A DNA stretch of 64,000 nt, taken from the NCBI GenBank assembly GCA_002478885.1, contig DLKC01000097.1, positions 1-64,000 on the forward strand, given 5' to 3'. The stretch is from Chitinophagaceae bacterium UBA7600. GTDB taxonomy: Bacteria; Bacteroidota; Bacteroidia; Chitinophagales; Chitinophagaceae. A program made the translations under genes and the position numbers. The notes under the pieces are model-generated. The model searched no databases. It was not told where the DNA came from and saw nothing but the letters and a program-made list of their open reading frames with translations. Within the stretch, counting starts at the first letter, position 1, and every line of letters starts with the position of its first letter. Below are positions 28,463 through 37,118 of the stretch, piece after piece.

Positions 28463-28521
28463 GAAGTACAAGTGTGCGACGCAACGAAGCTTAATAGCAG
28501 TGCTACAGCCGGGTACAAAAA
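28463..28521 (-). repeat. Dispersed two-box intergenic element, copy 7 (right arm of inverted pair)
   Basis: Tail complement GAAGTACAAGT, box B complement at 28474-28485, box A complement AGCCGG at 28507-28512, then GTACAAAAA. With copy 6 it forms a 189-bp unit with T-rich/A-rich inverted ends, like a small non-autonomous mobile element. It lies between the divergent ddl and FKBP genes. Confidence 0.88.
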
Positions 28522-28609
28522 GTCACCTATAAATGATCGCGCCGGCTGATTCGTGGTTATAATAAAAAGCAATTATTTTTCATTCCTTACTTTCGTAAAA
28601 ACTTATATC

Positions 28610-29044
28610 ATGAGTCTTTTTGAAAAATTAACCAAAGCCAAAGAAGAAAAAGCCAACGCTAACCTGAAAGCGGGACAGGAATATCTCGCAACCAACAAAA
28701 CCAAACCCGGAATAACCGAAACTGCAAGCGGCCTTCAGTATGAAGTTATTGTGATGGGAGAGGGCGCCCAACCGAATGCATCACAAAATGTTACTTGTCA
28801 TTATCATGGCATGCTCATCGATGGAACTGTTTTTGACAGCTCCCTTAAAAGAGGGGTACCCGCAACGTTTCCGCTGGGGCATGTGATTGCCGGCTGGACT
28901 GAAGGCCTTCAATTAATGCCGGTAGGTAGTAAGTTCAGGTTTTATATACCACCGCATTTGGGTTATGGCAACCGCCAGGTGGGGCCAACCATAGCACCAA
29001 ACAGCACACTTGTTTTTGACGTAGAGTTGCTGGGAATAAGTTAA
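28610..29044 (+). CDS. FKBP-type peptidyl-prolyl cis-trans isomerase
   Basis: A 144-residue FKBP. I choose the ATG at 28610 (MSLFEKLTKAKEEKANANLK); an in-frame ATG at 28553 would add 19 residues. A short helical N-terminal part (GQEYLATNKTKPGI) is followed by the catalytic domain, with VTCHYHGMLIDGTVFDSS, PLGHVIAGWTEGLQLMPVG and YIPPHLGYG. It lacks a signal peptide, so it is probably cytoplasmic and helps folding at prolyl bonds. Monocistronic. Confidence 0.93.
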   Translation: MSLFEKLTKAKEEKANANLKAGQEYLATNKTKPGITETASGLQYEVIVMGEGAQPNASQNVTCHYHGMLIDGTVFDSSLKRGVPATFPLGHVIAGWTEGLQLMPVGSKFRFYIPPHLGYGNRQVGPTIAPNSTLVFDVELLGIS

Positions 29045-29116
29045 ACACATTGAAGGTTACAGGATAGCCGGTACCATCATAAAACCAACACAAGAGATGC
29101 TCTGACTTTCCTGTAA

Positions 29117-29641
29117 CTATTTTTCGCTTTTCTCGCCCTCGAAATTGTCACTTTTATACTTGAATAAAATATTAAAAGTGGTTAGCGAACCATAAATACG
29201 GGTAATATATTGCTGCAGGTTTATCTTGTCTTCGTCGCTCATTTTGTCATGCGCATTAATGCGTTGTTCCATCACCCGAAGCCTGTCGCGCAGCATTACG
29301 ATCTTATGAAAAAAAGCATCGATAGGGATTTCCTTTTCTTTAAGGGACGTATCGCCCGGCCTGAGGATCATTACGCCATCTTTCCATTTATCGCCGAGCG
29401 GCACCAGTTCTGTTACATCGCTCCACTCACGTAAAATCTTCATCAGCGATTCTTCGGCCTCATTAAAACTGATATTGTACTCGGGCTCGATTCTTTCGAT
29501 GATTTCAAGTCCGTGCTCTTTGCTCACGGTCTTAATTCCCTGCTCCATAAAACAGATCTCGTACACCCGTTTGTGCACGTGAACAACAACACCAGTGCCA
29601 TATGACAGATGTTTTACTCTTGAGCCTACACCAAGACCTTC
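29117..29641 (-). CDS. Hypothetical protein with CarD/Tudor-like N-terminus
   Basis: A cytoplasmic protein of about 175 residues. Residues 4-45 (GSRVKHLSYGTGVVV, then EICFMEQGIKTV) look like a small SH3/Tudor barrel of the sort seen in CarD and in helicase-associated domains. The rest, about 60-175, is mainly helical with charged residues. The family is conserved in Bacteroidota by my recollection, but I cannot give it a function. It is convergent with the FKBP gene and lies 84 bases downstream of the ABC-F gene on the same strand, so it may be co-transcribed with it. Confidence 0.7.
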   Translation of the reverse strand, partial: EGLGVGSRVKHLSYGTGVVVHVHKRVYEICFMEQGIKTVSKEHGLEIIERIEPEYNISFNEAEESLMKILREWSDVTELVPLGDKWKDGVMILRPGDTSLKEKEIPIDAFFHKIVMLRDRLRVMEQRINAHDKMSDEDKINLQQYITRIYGSLTTFNILFKYKSDNFEGEKSEK

Positions 29642-29728
29642 CATAAAAAATGTTTAGCAGTTTTTGATTGTGGTATTTAATTTTTCCTGGCAAGCTGAAA
29701 CTATGAAGCCAGGTGATTAGTAATTCAA

Positions 29729-31621
29729 TTATACAACCTCACTTAGTTCGAGCCAGCGCAATTCCTTTTCTTCCAGCAATTGTGTTATCGCTGTCATCCG
29801 CTCGCTGATGGTATTCAATTCCTCAAAACTTATTTGTTCCATCATTTTCTGTGTGAGTTGTTTTTTTTCTGTCTCCAGCGCGGCAATATCTTTTTCCAGC
29901 AATTCAAACTCCCGTTTTTCTTTAAAGCCTGCTTTCTTTTTGCTTGTGGTTGTTAATTGCTTTTGATCTGCCTCGGCTGTTTGCCCGGCAGTAGCAATCG
30001 GTTTATTAGTTGTGGCCCTCTTCTTTTCCTCTTCTTTCTGCCAGATCCTGTATTGTGTATAGTTTCCCGGGAAATCGCGTACCACGGCGTCGCCTTCAAA
30101 TACGAAAAGATGATCAACAAGCCTGTCCATAAAATAACGGTCGTGGGATACAATTAAAATGCAGCCCTGGTAATCGCTGAGAAAATTTTCCAACACTGCG
30201 AGTGTCGGCAGATCCAGGTCGTTTGTTGGCTCGTCGAGGATTAAAAAGTTGGGATTGCGGAACAAAACGGTCAGTAACTGCAACCTTTTCTTTTCACCAC
30301 CACTCAGCGAATTCAAATAAGTGTATTGTTTCTCGGGCGGAAAAAGAAATAATTCCAGGAACTGTGCCGCGCTAAGGCTGCCGCCGTTTGCCAGTGGAAA
30401 ATTTTCTGCGAAACTCTTCACATATTCAATCACCCGTATATTGTCTTTTATCTCCAGCCCAAGCTGTGAGAAATTGCCAAACACAATTGTATCCCCAATA
30501 TTGACCTTGCCGCTGTCCGCAGGCTCCAGGCCCTGCAATATGTTTAAGAAAGTGGATTTACCCACGCCATTCTTACCGATAATGCCTGCACGTTCACCTT
30601 TGGAAAAAGTATAATCAAAGCCTTTTAATATTGGTTTGTTATCATAACTCTTATAGACTTTTTTCATCTCGGCGATCTTACCACCGAGTCTTGTCATTTT
30701 TACCTGCAGCTGAACTTGCGCGTCAACAATTTTTTGTTTGGCCTTTGCTTCCACATCATAAAAATTATCCTGCCTGCTTTTGCTTTTGGTTGTCCGTGCT
30801 TTGGGTTGTTTGCGCATCCATTCAAGTTCCTTACGATATTCATTGCGCGCTTTGTCAATGCTCGCCTGTTCACTTTCGAGACGGGCGGCTTTCTTTTCAA
30901 GATAATTTTCGTAGTCACCTTTGTACACAAACATGTTGCTGCGTTCAAGCTCCCAGATCTCTTCGCAAACCGCATCCAGGAAATAGCGGTCGTGCGTGAC
31001 CATCAGCAGGGTAACATTCTCCTGGTTAAGAAAATGTTCCAGCCATTCAATCATTTCCACATCGAGGTGGTTGGTCGGTTCATCCATCATTAGCAGCGTG
31101 TGCTTATGATCGAAGCCGATATCGATCAGTGTTTTTGCAAGTGCCACTCGCTTACGCTGGCCGCCGCTGAGTTCGCCAACGCTGTTTTGCAGGTGGTGAA
31201 TATTGAGTTTGCCGAGGATTTCTTTCACTTTTGCTTCAAAGACCCATGCATTCAGTTCATCCATCTCTGCCATGGCATGCAGCATTGCTTCACTGTCGTC
31301 TTTTTCCAATGCCGCTTCGTATTTGCGCGTGGCCAGCATTACCGGGTGCGTGCTATGAAAAATATTCTCCAGTACGGTCTTGTCTTCCTCGAATTGGGGG
31401 TCCTGTTCAAAGAGCGCAACAGTAACCTCTTTGTTAATCCAGAGTTTGCCCTCGTCTTCGGTTTCTTTGCCCGCCAGTATGCGCAGCAATGTGCTTTTGC
31501 CAACACCGTTGCGGGCAACAAGTGCGATTTTATCGCCTTCGTTTATATGAAAAGAGATATTATTAAACAGCGGCGTAATGCCATAACTCTTCGTCAGTCC
31601 TTCTGCAGATACATAATGCAT
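29729..31621 (-). CDS. ABC-F family ATPase (Uup/ribosome-associated type)
   Basis: A 630-residue soluble protein with two ABC ATPase domains and no membrane domain. I start it at the ATG at 31621 (MHYVSAEGLTKSYG); an ATG three codons upstream is also open. Each domain has a Walker A (GKSTLLRIL and GKSTFLNIL), a signature (LSGGQRKRVALA and LSGGEKKRLQLL) and a Walker B with DEPTN(H/D)LD. A linker with the KKAARLESEQ region and a C-terminal coiled coil match the Uup group. ABC-F proteins act on the ribosome or DNA; which one is not visible here. Confidence 0.93.
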   Translation of the reverse strand: MHYVSAEGLTKSYGITPLFNNISFHINEGDKIALVARNGVGKSTLLRILAGKETEDEGKLWINKEVTVALFEQDPQFEEDKTVLENIFHSTHPVMLATRKYEAALEKDDSEAMLHAMAEMDELNAWVFEAKVKEILGKLNIHHLQNSVGELSGGQRKRVALAKTLIDIGFDHKHTLLMMDEPTNHLDVEMIEWLEHFLNQENVTLLMVTHDRYFLDAVCEEIWELERSNMFVYKGDYENYLEKKAARLESEQASIDKARNEYRKELEWMRKQPKARTTKSKSRQDNFYDVEAKAKQKIVDAQVQLQVKMTRLGGKIAEMKKVYKSYDNKPILKGFDYTFSKGERAGIIGKNGVGKSTFLNILQGLEPADSGKVNIGDTIVFGNFSQLGLEIKDNIRVIEYVKSFAENFPLANGGSLSAAQFLELFLFPPEKQYTYLNSLSGGEKKRLQLLTVLFRNPNFLILDEPTNDLDLPTLAVLENFLSDYQGCILIVSHDRYFMDRLVDHLFVFEGDAVVRDFPGNYTQYRIWQKEEEKKRATTNKPIATAGQTAEADQKQLTTTSKKKAGFKEKREFELLEKDIAALETEKKQLTQKMMEQISFEELNTISERMTAITQLLEEKELRWLELSEVV

Positions 31622-31686
31622 ATGCCGCAAATATAAACCAGCGATTGGAGTTTAAGATTTCAAGTTTATTGTTTCGAAGATTGGGA

Positions 31687-31738
31687 GCCCGGCTGCGGTA
31701 TTTTATGGCATCGGCTGTTGCGTCGCACTCTTGTAGGT
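31687..31738 (+). repeat. Dispersed two-box intergenic element, copy 8
   Basis: Box A CCGGCT is at 31689-31694 and box B GTTGCGTCGCAC at 31717-31728 with 22 bases between, then TCTTGTAGGTTC. It lies upstream of the ABC-F gene and contains ATGGCATCGGCT like copies 1 and 16. Confidence 0.86.
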
Positions 31739-31803
31739 TCGGAACTTTGCGCAGCATCCTGAATTTTTAAGGTAGGTTTCACGAGTCGCAGGATACATTT
31801 TAG

Positions 31804-31986
31804 CGAACTCATTGTTTAGTTGTGATTAATGAAGGTAAAAGCGTATGGAAGCAAAATATGGGTGAGCTTTCAGCAACTGTTTCAAAAACGGTTAGTCTAC
31901 AATCTAAACCTGCAGCGGGTCTTTATATTCTACGGATTGAAAGAACAGATACAATTATTGTTTCCAAAATAATTATTGTGGACTAA
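31804..31986 (+). pseudogene. Remnant of a T9SS C-terminal sorting domain
   Basis: An open frame of 60 codons bounded by TAG at 31801 and TAA at 31984, without a credible start. It reads INEGKSVWKQNM, a turn region, then PAAGLYILRIERTD and IIVSKIIIVD at the end. This order (G-K-x-V-W-K, then G-x-Y-x-L-x-I, then K-I-I-V at the very end) is the classic type A sorting domain. The rest of the protein is gone, so this is probably the tail of a deleted surface-protein gene. Below the size of a normal gene. Confidence 0.7.
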
Positions 31987-32294
31987 ACTTGAGACAATAC
32001 CTTACCGAGGCCTTACTTGGTAGATACCCCGTAGATACTTAATGGATAAGCCGTAGTAAAAGCGCATAAGACTACAGCATATAGTTATGGCAAAAATACC
32101 CCACCGGTCTAGGGATAGTTCATTGATGGGTTACTAAACAGGAGGCTTTGTATAAGACATTGACTGCCTATACCCTGCTGCACAAAGCTTTAAGGTACAC
32201 GTATGCGTCTCGATGAAACATACGGGAAAGAAAGCAAGGAATCGACAATAGCATTACATAAGCCGGCTCCAAAAAAATAGTTCTCCGCAGGCAT
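31987..32294. other. Gene-free stretch after the T9SS remnant
   Basis: No convincing gene or RNA. There is a 17-codon frame from ATG at 32087 that I do not support. Bases 32261-32277 (AGCCGGCTCC followed by seven A) match the outer end of a two-box element in minus orientation, but box B is not recognisable at the expected distance. It is probably a truncated copy. Confidence 0.4.
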
Positions 32295-32327
32295 AAAAAA
32301 CAAAGGGCGCGATTGGCCGCGCCTTTT
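32295..32327 (-). terminator. Terminator of the Trp-repeat T9SS gene
   Basis: Stem GGCGCG / CGCGCC with a 6-base loop, extended by three A-T pairs and a G-T pair. On the minus strand it ends in a T-rich tract. It lies 20 bases beyond the gene's stop codon. Confidence 0.82.
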
Positions 32328-32347
32328 GCAATCAGGTCGACTGAGCG

Positions 32348-33820
32348 TTATTCTATTACTAATTTCTGTTTGAGTATTTCTTTGCCCGTTGTTACCGTTA
32401 CAATATAAACGCCTTTTTGCAACGATGGCAGGTTTACTTTCTGCACACCTGCCGGCTGCATTTTTTGCTGCAATACCAGCCTGCCCGAAAGATCGTGCAA
32501 AGTGAGCATGGCTGGGTTGCGGCTATTGATGTTGATGTTAAAATAACTCTTCGCAGGGTTCGGACTGATGACGAGGCTACCTGTATTTGTTTGCTGTGCA
32601 TTTGATGCATCGGCATTTGCAATGGTTGCACTCTTCTTAATGGCCTGGATGATTTGGAAACTGTACTCGCCACTGTTGTTTTTGCCTGCAACGTTTACAT
32701 CATAAACCATTGCGTCGCTGCCGCTTTCAAAATGATTAAAGCTGATCGCCGTATTGTTAACCGGCTTTTGATCCAATCCGAGCATGGCGCGCACACTACT
32801 CAATACAGTAGCATTGTTGTCGCTTCCTTTTGCGACTGCAGGACTAAAGTGTAATTCAACAGGGCATGTATGATTGGTCTGTGTAAAGCGGTTACCGGGC
32901 ACCCATGCAGCTGAAGAAGCATCCCAAAGCTGCAGCACATAAACTGAGGGCTGACCATTGGCGTAGTAATCCTGTTTGCCCCTGTAAATCTTTGACCAGG
33001 AAGAACTACCTGCATCCCAGATTTCAAGGCTGGAGCCGATTTGCTTCAGGTCACTTGTATAACTGTTGGCGGTGCGTGCACTGTTAACCCAAATATTGCC
33101 GTTTAAAAACTGGCTCAGCGACTTTTCGGTGTACAACGTATTGTCAACATAATCGTTAAAATTCCTGTCGGATTTTACCCACTGCTGGTCAAAGTCGCTC
33201 CAATAAAAACCCAGGCTCTCCCCTTTGCCGTCGTAACTGTTTGTTCTTTTACTGCTGTTTGCCCAGGCGCTGCCGTTCCATACCTGGCTTATGATGGTAG
33301 CAGGCCTTTCAGTATTGTTATATTCAAGAGAGGTCCTTGTACCTGGTTGCCATTGATTATCGGCGAACATATCAAATTCATCAAGTATTGTATTGCCTGA
33401 TGTGTTAAATGTTGTTTTTACTTTATAGAGATTAAGCCATGCCTGGGATACAGCATCCCAGGTTTGGTTGATCGAAATAAGCTGGCTGTGATCGGCAGAA
33501 TAGGTCTGTGAAGATTTGGCAGTATTGTCCCAGCTGTTTGTGCCGGGATTCCATGACTGGTTTATGATAATTGTTTTATCCGGACCTGTACTGTATCCAT
33601 GATTACTTTGATAGGCATTTACCCATGACGATGCAAAACTGTCCCAGTTTTGCGTTATTACATTAGTGATATTGCAGGAAGCGTTAAAAGTAAAAATACT
33701 CCGGCTAGTTAGTTGCCAACTGCCATTGATGTAATTTTCCGTGAGGCTGGTATCTTTTACCTGCGAAAAAGATGAAAGCAGGGCAATGGCCGATACAAGG
33801 GTTAGTACAACTTTTTTCAT
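32348..33820 (-). CDS. T9SS-secreted protein with nine 31-residue Trp repeats
   Basis: A 490-residue exported protein: signal peptide to about residue 20, repeat region about 50-310, a further 100 residues, and a type A sorting domain in the last 75 (SPNPAKSYFNINI to KQKLVIE). The repeats have a Trp near 59, 90, 121, 181, 207, 268 and 299, with a second Trp about seven residues later. At the two positions where the first Trp is missing (about 152 and 238), a Phe stands nearby. Each unit reads roughly W-(D/N)-x5-W-x-N followed by a Tyr/Phe strand, suggesting a beta-propeller or a beta-solenoid. Function unknown; probably at the cell surface. Confidence 0.85.
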   Translation of the reverse strand: MKKVVLTLVSAIALLSSFSQVKDTSLTENYINGSWQLTSRSIFTFNASCNITNVITQNWDSFASSWVNAYQSNHGYSTGPDKTIIINQSWNPGTNSWDNTAKSSQTYSADHSQLISINQTWDAVSQAWLNLYKVKTTFNTSGNTILDEFDMFADNQWQPGTRTSLEYNNTERPATIISQVWNGSAWANSSKRTNSYDGKGESLGFYWSDFDQQWVKSDRNFNDYVDNTLYTEKSLSQFLNGNIWVNSARTANSYTSDLKQIGSSLEIWDAGSSSWSKIYRGKQDYYANGQPSVYVLQLWDASSAAWVPGNRFTQTNHTCPVELHFSPAVAKGSDNNATVLSSVRAMLGLDQKPVNNTAISFNHFESGSDAMVYDVNVAGKNNSGEYSFQIIQAIKKSATIANADASNAQQTNTGSLVISPNPAKSYFNININSRNPAMLTLHDLSGRLVLQQKMQPAGVQKVNLPSLQKGVYIVTVTTGKEILKQKLVIE

Positions 33821-33937
33821 AAGCGATGATTGTTTGGTTGTAAGAAAATGAAAAGCAGACGTTGTACATGAAGGTAGCGCAATTGCCTGGAACGTATATG
33901 ATTTTCAGTTTTTCCAGGGCTGCTTAATCAGTTTGGC

Positions 33938-35254
33938 TTAATTGTAATGTTGCACTTTTCTGAAGACATTGCTTTTAACCATGGAAAAAGGTAATGAGCC
34001 GTGCATCAATATGCGGTCATGAAAATCTTTTATGTTGAACTGGCTGCCTTGCAGTTCAATGAGGCTGCACTTCCATTGCTGTATTTGCGTTGCACCGTAT
34101 TTATAAGTCACCACCTGTGCAGGCCATTTTTTGATACGGTTGATTTCACGCAGGGCGATTGCATCCTGGTTAGCGATATGTTCTTTCCAAAATGCAAGTG
34201 CTTTTTCATCGCTCCAGCCATAGTAGTTTATGCCTACATCGAGCGGCACACGAACAGAACGAACAAGGTCCCATTCCCATTTTCCGAGCTCATCGTATAT
34301 TGTTTGATAGGCGCCGAGTTCTTTGCCAAGCTCCTCAGTATATGCAGCCCAACCTTCAGCAAAGCCGGGGTAGTGAAATAGTTGTTCAACTGCAGTATTG
34401 CTGATGTCATTTTCAATGGCAAGCTGGTAATGATGACCAGGAACAGCTTCGTGAAGAAACAGCCATGCAACCTGTCGTTTATTATAAGGCGCGTTGAAGA
34501 GATTGTAATAGAAAGTATTGTTATCATAGTAACCAGGCGTTTGTGCAAGTGCTTCGTTGCTACCGCGTTTAATGCTGAGTTCCGGTGCCGGTTGCACATT
34601 AAAAAGTTTTGATAGGTTTTGAAGCACGATTTTGCCCGTGCGCTCAAATGCCTGTTGCACCTGTTCTTCGGCTGTGAGAAAAAAAGAGGAGTCATTGAGG
34701 TAGGCATAAAAAGCGCTGTCGCTCATCCCGGTTTTAATACGTATAGTATCTATGTGTTTTTGAACGCGGCTGATCTCTTCCATGCCGTTCAGGTAAATTT
34801 CGTCGGGGTTTACTTCCGCGCCGGTCCAACGCTTTAGAAAATAGGCATACCATTCCGGCCCGTACGGCAGGCTGTGGAGGTTATTCTCGGGAATTACAGC
34901 AGGTGCACGGTTCATGTATTTCTTTTCGAGTGCAATGCGTTCAAGGTTCATGTCGGTTTCATAAACGAGTATTTCAAAGTCTTGTTCTTCCTGTTCGTTC
35001 AGTTCCATCCCCGCATAGACCCGGAGTGACTTTTTCATTTGTTCAAAAAAATCCTGTTGCCGTTGAATGCCTGCAGTTGATTGAATGTGCTTTAAATTCT
35101 GCGCATAGCTAAGTTCAAGATCGGGAAGGTTTAATGCTTTGTATCCGTCGATAAAACTGCTGCTGAAATTTTTGAATGACTGCCTTGCATTGGTTGGTTT
35201 TATACCAGATGAAAAAACAATTACCAGTATAAAACCGAAAGTGATTGTTTTCAT
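33938..35254 (-). CDS. Exported DUF885 metallopeptidase-like protein
   Basis: A 438-residue protein of the DUF885 family, which adopts a carboxypeptidase-like helical fold. The ATG at 35254 (MKTITFGFILVIVF) gives a signal peptide ending near TNARQ. The zinc-binding HEAVPGHHYQ motif is intact. Downstream, FAEGWAAYTEELGKELG and ALREINRIKKWPAQVVTYKYG are typical. It is likely a periplasmic peptidase, with substrate unknown. It is monocistronic. Confidence 0.88.
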   Translation of the reverse strand: MKTITFGFILVIVFSSGIKPTNARQSFKNFSSSFIDGYKALNLPDLELSYAQNLKHIQSTAGIQRQQDFFEQMKKSLRVYAGMELNEQEEQDFEILVYETDMNLERIALEKKYMNRAPAVIPENNLHSLPYGPEWYAYFLKRWTGAEVNPDEIYLNGMEEISRVQKHIDTIRIKTGMSDSAFYAYLNDSSFFLTAEEQVQQAFERTGKIVLQNLSKLFNVQPAPELSIKRGSNEALAQTPGYYDNNTFYYNLFNAPYNKRQVAWLFLHEAVPGHHYQLAIENDISNTAVEQLFHYPGFAEGWAAYTEELGKELGAYQTIYDELGKWEWDLVRSVRVPLDVGINYYGWSDEKALAFWKEHIANQDAIALREINRIKKWPAQVVTYKYGATQIQQWKCSLIELQGSQFNIKDFHDRILMHGSLPFSMVKSNVFRKVQHYN

Positions 35255-35390
35255 ATGCCTGTATTTATAAATCAAGTTAGCCTGATTACGAAATAAAACG
35301 TAGCCATTCGTGTATTATTAAAACAATTGTGATGAAAGGCAACAGTGAGCACGGGTGCAGTTGATCTTTTGTGCTGAAGAAAAAGACAAA

Positions 35391-35436
35391 AAGTACGAGT
35401 GTGCGGCACCCAATCATTCCTCTCGGGCTAAGCGTA
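35391..35436 (-). repeat. Dispersed two-box intergenic element, degenerate copy 9
   Basis: AGTACGAGT, then GTGCGGCACCCA (box B complement with several changes) and CGGGCT further on. The general order of the minus-orientation element is kept but both boxes are altered. It lies between the DUF885 start and the DUF4399 stop. Confidence 0.5.
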
Positions 35437-35479
35437 AGGAAAGCTTAATAACCATACAAATACCGTCAACAAAATGTAT

Positions 35480-35509
35480 AAAAAAGGGCCGGCAAAACCA
35501 GCCGGCCCT
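35480..35509 (-). terminator. Terminator of the DUF4399 gene
   Basis: A perfect 9-bp GC-rich stem (AGGGCCGGC / GCCGGCCCT) with a 7-base loop. On the minus strand a run of T follows. It lies 22 bases beyond the stop codon. Confidence 0.88.
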
Positions 35510-35530
35510 AAAGCATTTGAAAGAGTCACA

Positions 35531-36040
35531 CTATTTCTTCACATCAACCGTAACACTGCTGGTAAGCCTTGCACCATAGGAACGGTGAAGGCCGTCGCCC
35601 AGCTGAAGGGTGAGCTTATGTTTACCTGGAGTAAGCGTAACCGTTGTTTCTGCCTGGCCTTTGCCAAAGTGCAGGTGTGTTGAATCTTTTGGCACGACGG
35701 TGCCTTCCGGAATAGAATCAAGGTCTATCAACAAATGATGATGTCCTGTACCTGCAGCCATAGACCCGGCAGTATCGATGGCCATGCCCTCGATGCCCAT
35801 TTCAATTTTTACAGGATTGCTGACAGACTGCCCGTCTTTCAGGTTTTTGAAAAACACTTTGGCTCCCGCAGGTGCAGGCTGCATAGCTGCAGGTTCAGCA
35901 GGCATCGGCATGTCGTGATGCATTGTATCTGTTGCCACAGCGGCTGACGCAGTATCGGTTCCGGTGCTGTTATCCGAACCAGTATTGCATGACATCAACG
36001 TGAAAAAAATTGCAGCAGTAACGAAAGAAAGTGTTCGCAT
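35531..36040 (-). CDS. DUF4399 lipoprotein
   Basis: A 169-residue lipoprotein with lipobox TLMSC (Cys18) after the start at 36040; the ATG two codons earlier is also open. A low-complexity Asp/Thr/Met/Pro linker (with HHDMPMPAEPA) leads into a DUF4399 domain with VFFKNLKDGQSVSNPVKI, a His-rich GTGHHHLLIDLD and THLHFGKGQ. DUF4399 domains are small beta sandwiches of unknown function; the histidines suggest metal binding. Monocistronic. Confidence 0.88.
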   Translation of the reverse strand: MRTLSFVTAAIFFTLMSCNTGSDNSTGTDTASAAVATDTMHHDMPMPAEPAAMQPAPAGAKVFFKNLKDGQSVSNPVKIEMGIEGMAIDTAGSMAAGTGHHHLLIDLDSIPEGTVVPKDSTHLHFGKGQAETTVTLTPGKHKLTLQLGDGLHRSYGARLTSSVTVDVKK

Positions 36041-36183
36041 GATCATTAATATTTCAAGGTGATAAAAAAAGAAACGGCCGTAAAGTTAGCATCAAATCTT
36101 TAACCGTAAAATGGATTTTAACATTACAAATCAAAGACCCCTTGCCGGATAAATGTAATTTGCTTCATCGAAATTTATTATAC

Positions 36184-36936
36184 ATGAAGCATTGCTACAA
36201 GTTATTGCAGAGGCTTGCAAACATTATGCTGCTGAGTTTATTCCTGGCCTGCACTATAAGCAGCAACGCCCAAAAAATAAAACTGTTTGGATATGTGCTT
36301 GACAGTTCAACCTATTCGCCCGTAAACAATGCGGCTGTCACCAATGTGAACACCAACAAAAAAATCAACACCAATGAACGAGGACAGTTTCAGCTTGTTG
36401 CTTCGCCTGGCGACCGCCTGTTTGTTTCAGTAGAAGGCTACCATTTTCAGCATTTGAAATTCAGCATGATTATGCAGGATACCATTGTTATTTACCTCGC
36501 ACAACTTCCGCATGTGTTGCCTGGCGTTACCGTTACAACTACCGGCTACACCAAATACCAGCACGACAGTGTGCGGCGCCGGCAAGAGTTTGCCGATGAC
36601 ATGATCGCAAAAAAATACCCGCTGCTAAAGCAAAACAATACCAACTCTGCCGGGCTAACTTTCAACCTTGATTATTTCAGTAGCAGGGAAAAATCAAAAC
36701 GCAGGGAAGTGAAAGCTTTTGATGAGCGTGAAAAAGATGCTTACGTCAACTTTCGTTTTTCGCCTGACTTGGTGAAATCATACACGGGGTTTACCGGCGA
36801 CACACTCAATAAATTTCGCATGAGATATTATCCCGATTACGATTGGCTGAGAGCCAACACCGACGATGAGGCAATACTATATTACATTAACGACAAGCTG
36901 AAAGGATTTTATGCCGACATAGATAAAAAGAAGTAG
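36184..36936 (+). CDS. Carboxypeptidase-regulatory-like (CarboxypepD_reg) exported protein
   Basis: A 250-residue protein whose start at 36184 (MKHCYKLLQRLANI) gives a signal peptide ending SSNAQ. Residues about 32-105 form a regulatory-like beta sandwich (FGYVLDSSTYSPVNNAAV, NERGQFQLVASPGD) of the kind that precedes TonB-dependent receptors, but no receptor follows here. The rest is charged and rich in Tyr and Asp. This is a common Bacteroidota family of unknown function, likely periplasmic. Confidence 0.8.
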   Translation: MKHCYKLLQRLANIMLLSLFLACTISSNAQKIKLFGYVLDSSTYSPVNNAAVTNVNTNKKINTNERGQFQLVASPGDRLFVSVEGYHFQHLKFSMIMQDTIVIYLAQLPHVLPGVTVTTTGYTKYQHDSVRRRQEFADDMIAKKYPLLKQNNTNSAGLTFNLDYFSSREKSKRREVKAFDEREKDAYVNFRFSPDLVKSYTGFTGDTLNKFRMRYYPDYDWLRANTDDEAILYYINDKLKGFYADIDKKK

Positions 36937-36943
36937 TTAGTAT

Positions 36944-36990
36944 CAGGCTTTCACCTTAATGGCATCGCCTGTTGCGTCGCACTCTTGAAC
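36944..36990 (+). repeat. Dispersed two-box intergenic element, copy 10
   Basis: Box A-like CAGGCT is at 36944-36949 and box B GTTGCGTCGCAC at 36971-36982, with 21 bases between containing ATGGCATCGCCT. It starts eight bases after the preceding stop codon, between convergent genes. Confidence 0.83.
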
Positions 36991-37068
36991 ATTCGGCTCG
37001 TAGCCAGGCAAGAGCTCAGTGCTTTTTCATGATTCGCAAAGAAGCACTTTTGCTTGCTCGCCAAAAAC

Positions 37069-37099
37069 AAAAGACCCGCACCATCATTGCGGGTCTTTT
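37069..37099. terminator. Bidirectional terminator
   Basis: A perfect 12-bp stem (AAAAGACCCGCA / TGCGGGTCTTTT) with a 7-base loop, between convergent genes at 36936 and 37119. Confidence 0.88.
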
Positions 37100-37118
37100 C
37101 TACTTTATGCCGTGTAAA

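Noticed and set aside
31100..31636. 178-codon plus-strand open frame
   Set aside because: It is antisense to the first ATPase domain of the ABC-F gene; Cys/Phe/His-rich shadow.
34234..34707. 157-codon minus-strand open frame
   Set aside because: It overlaps the DUF885 gene in another frame, and the DUF885 frame has the zinc motif.
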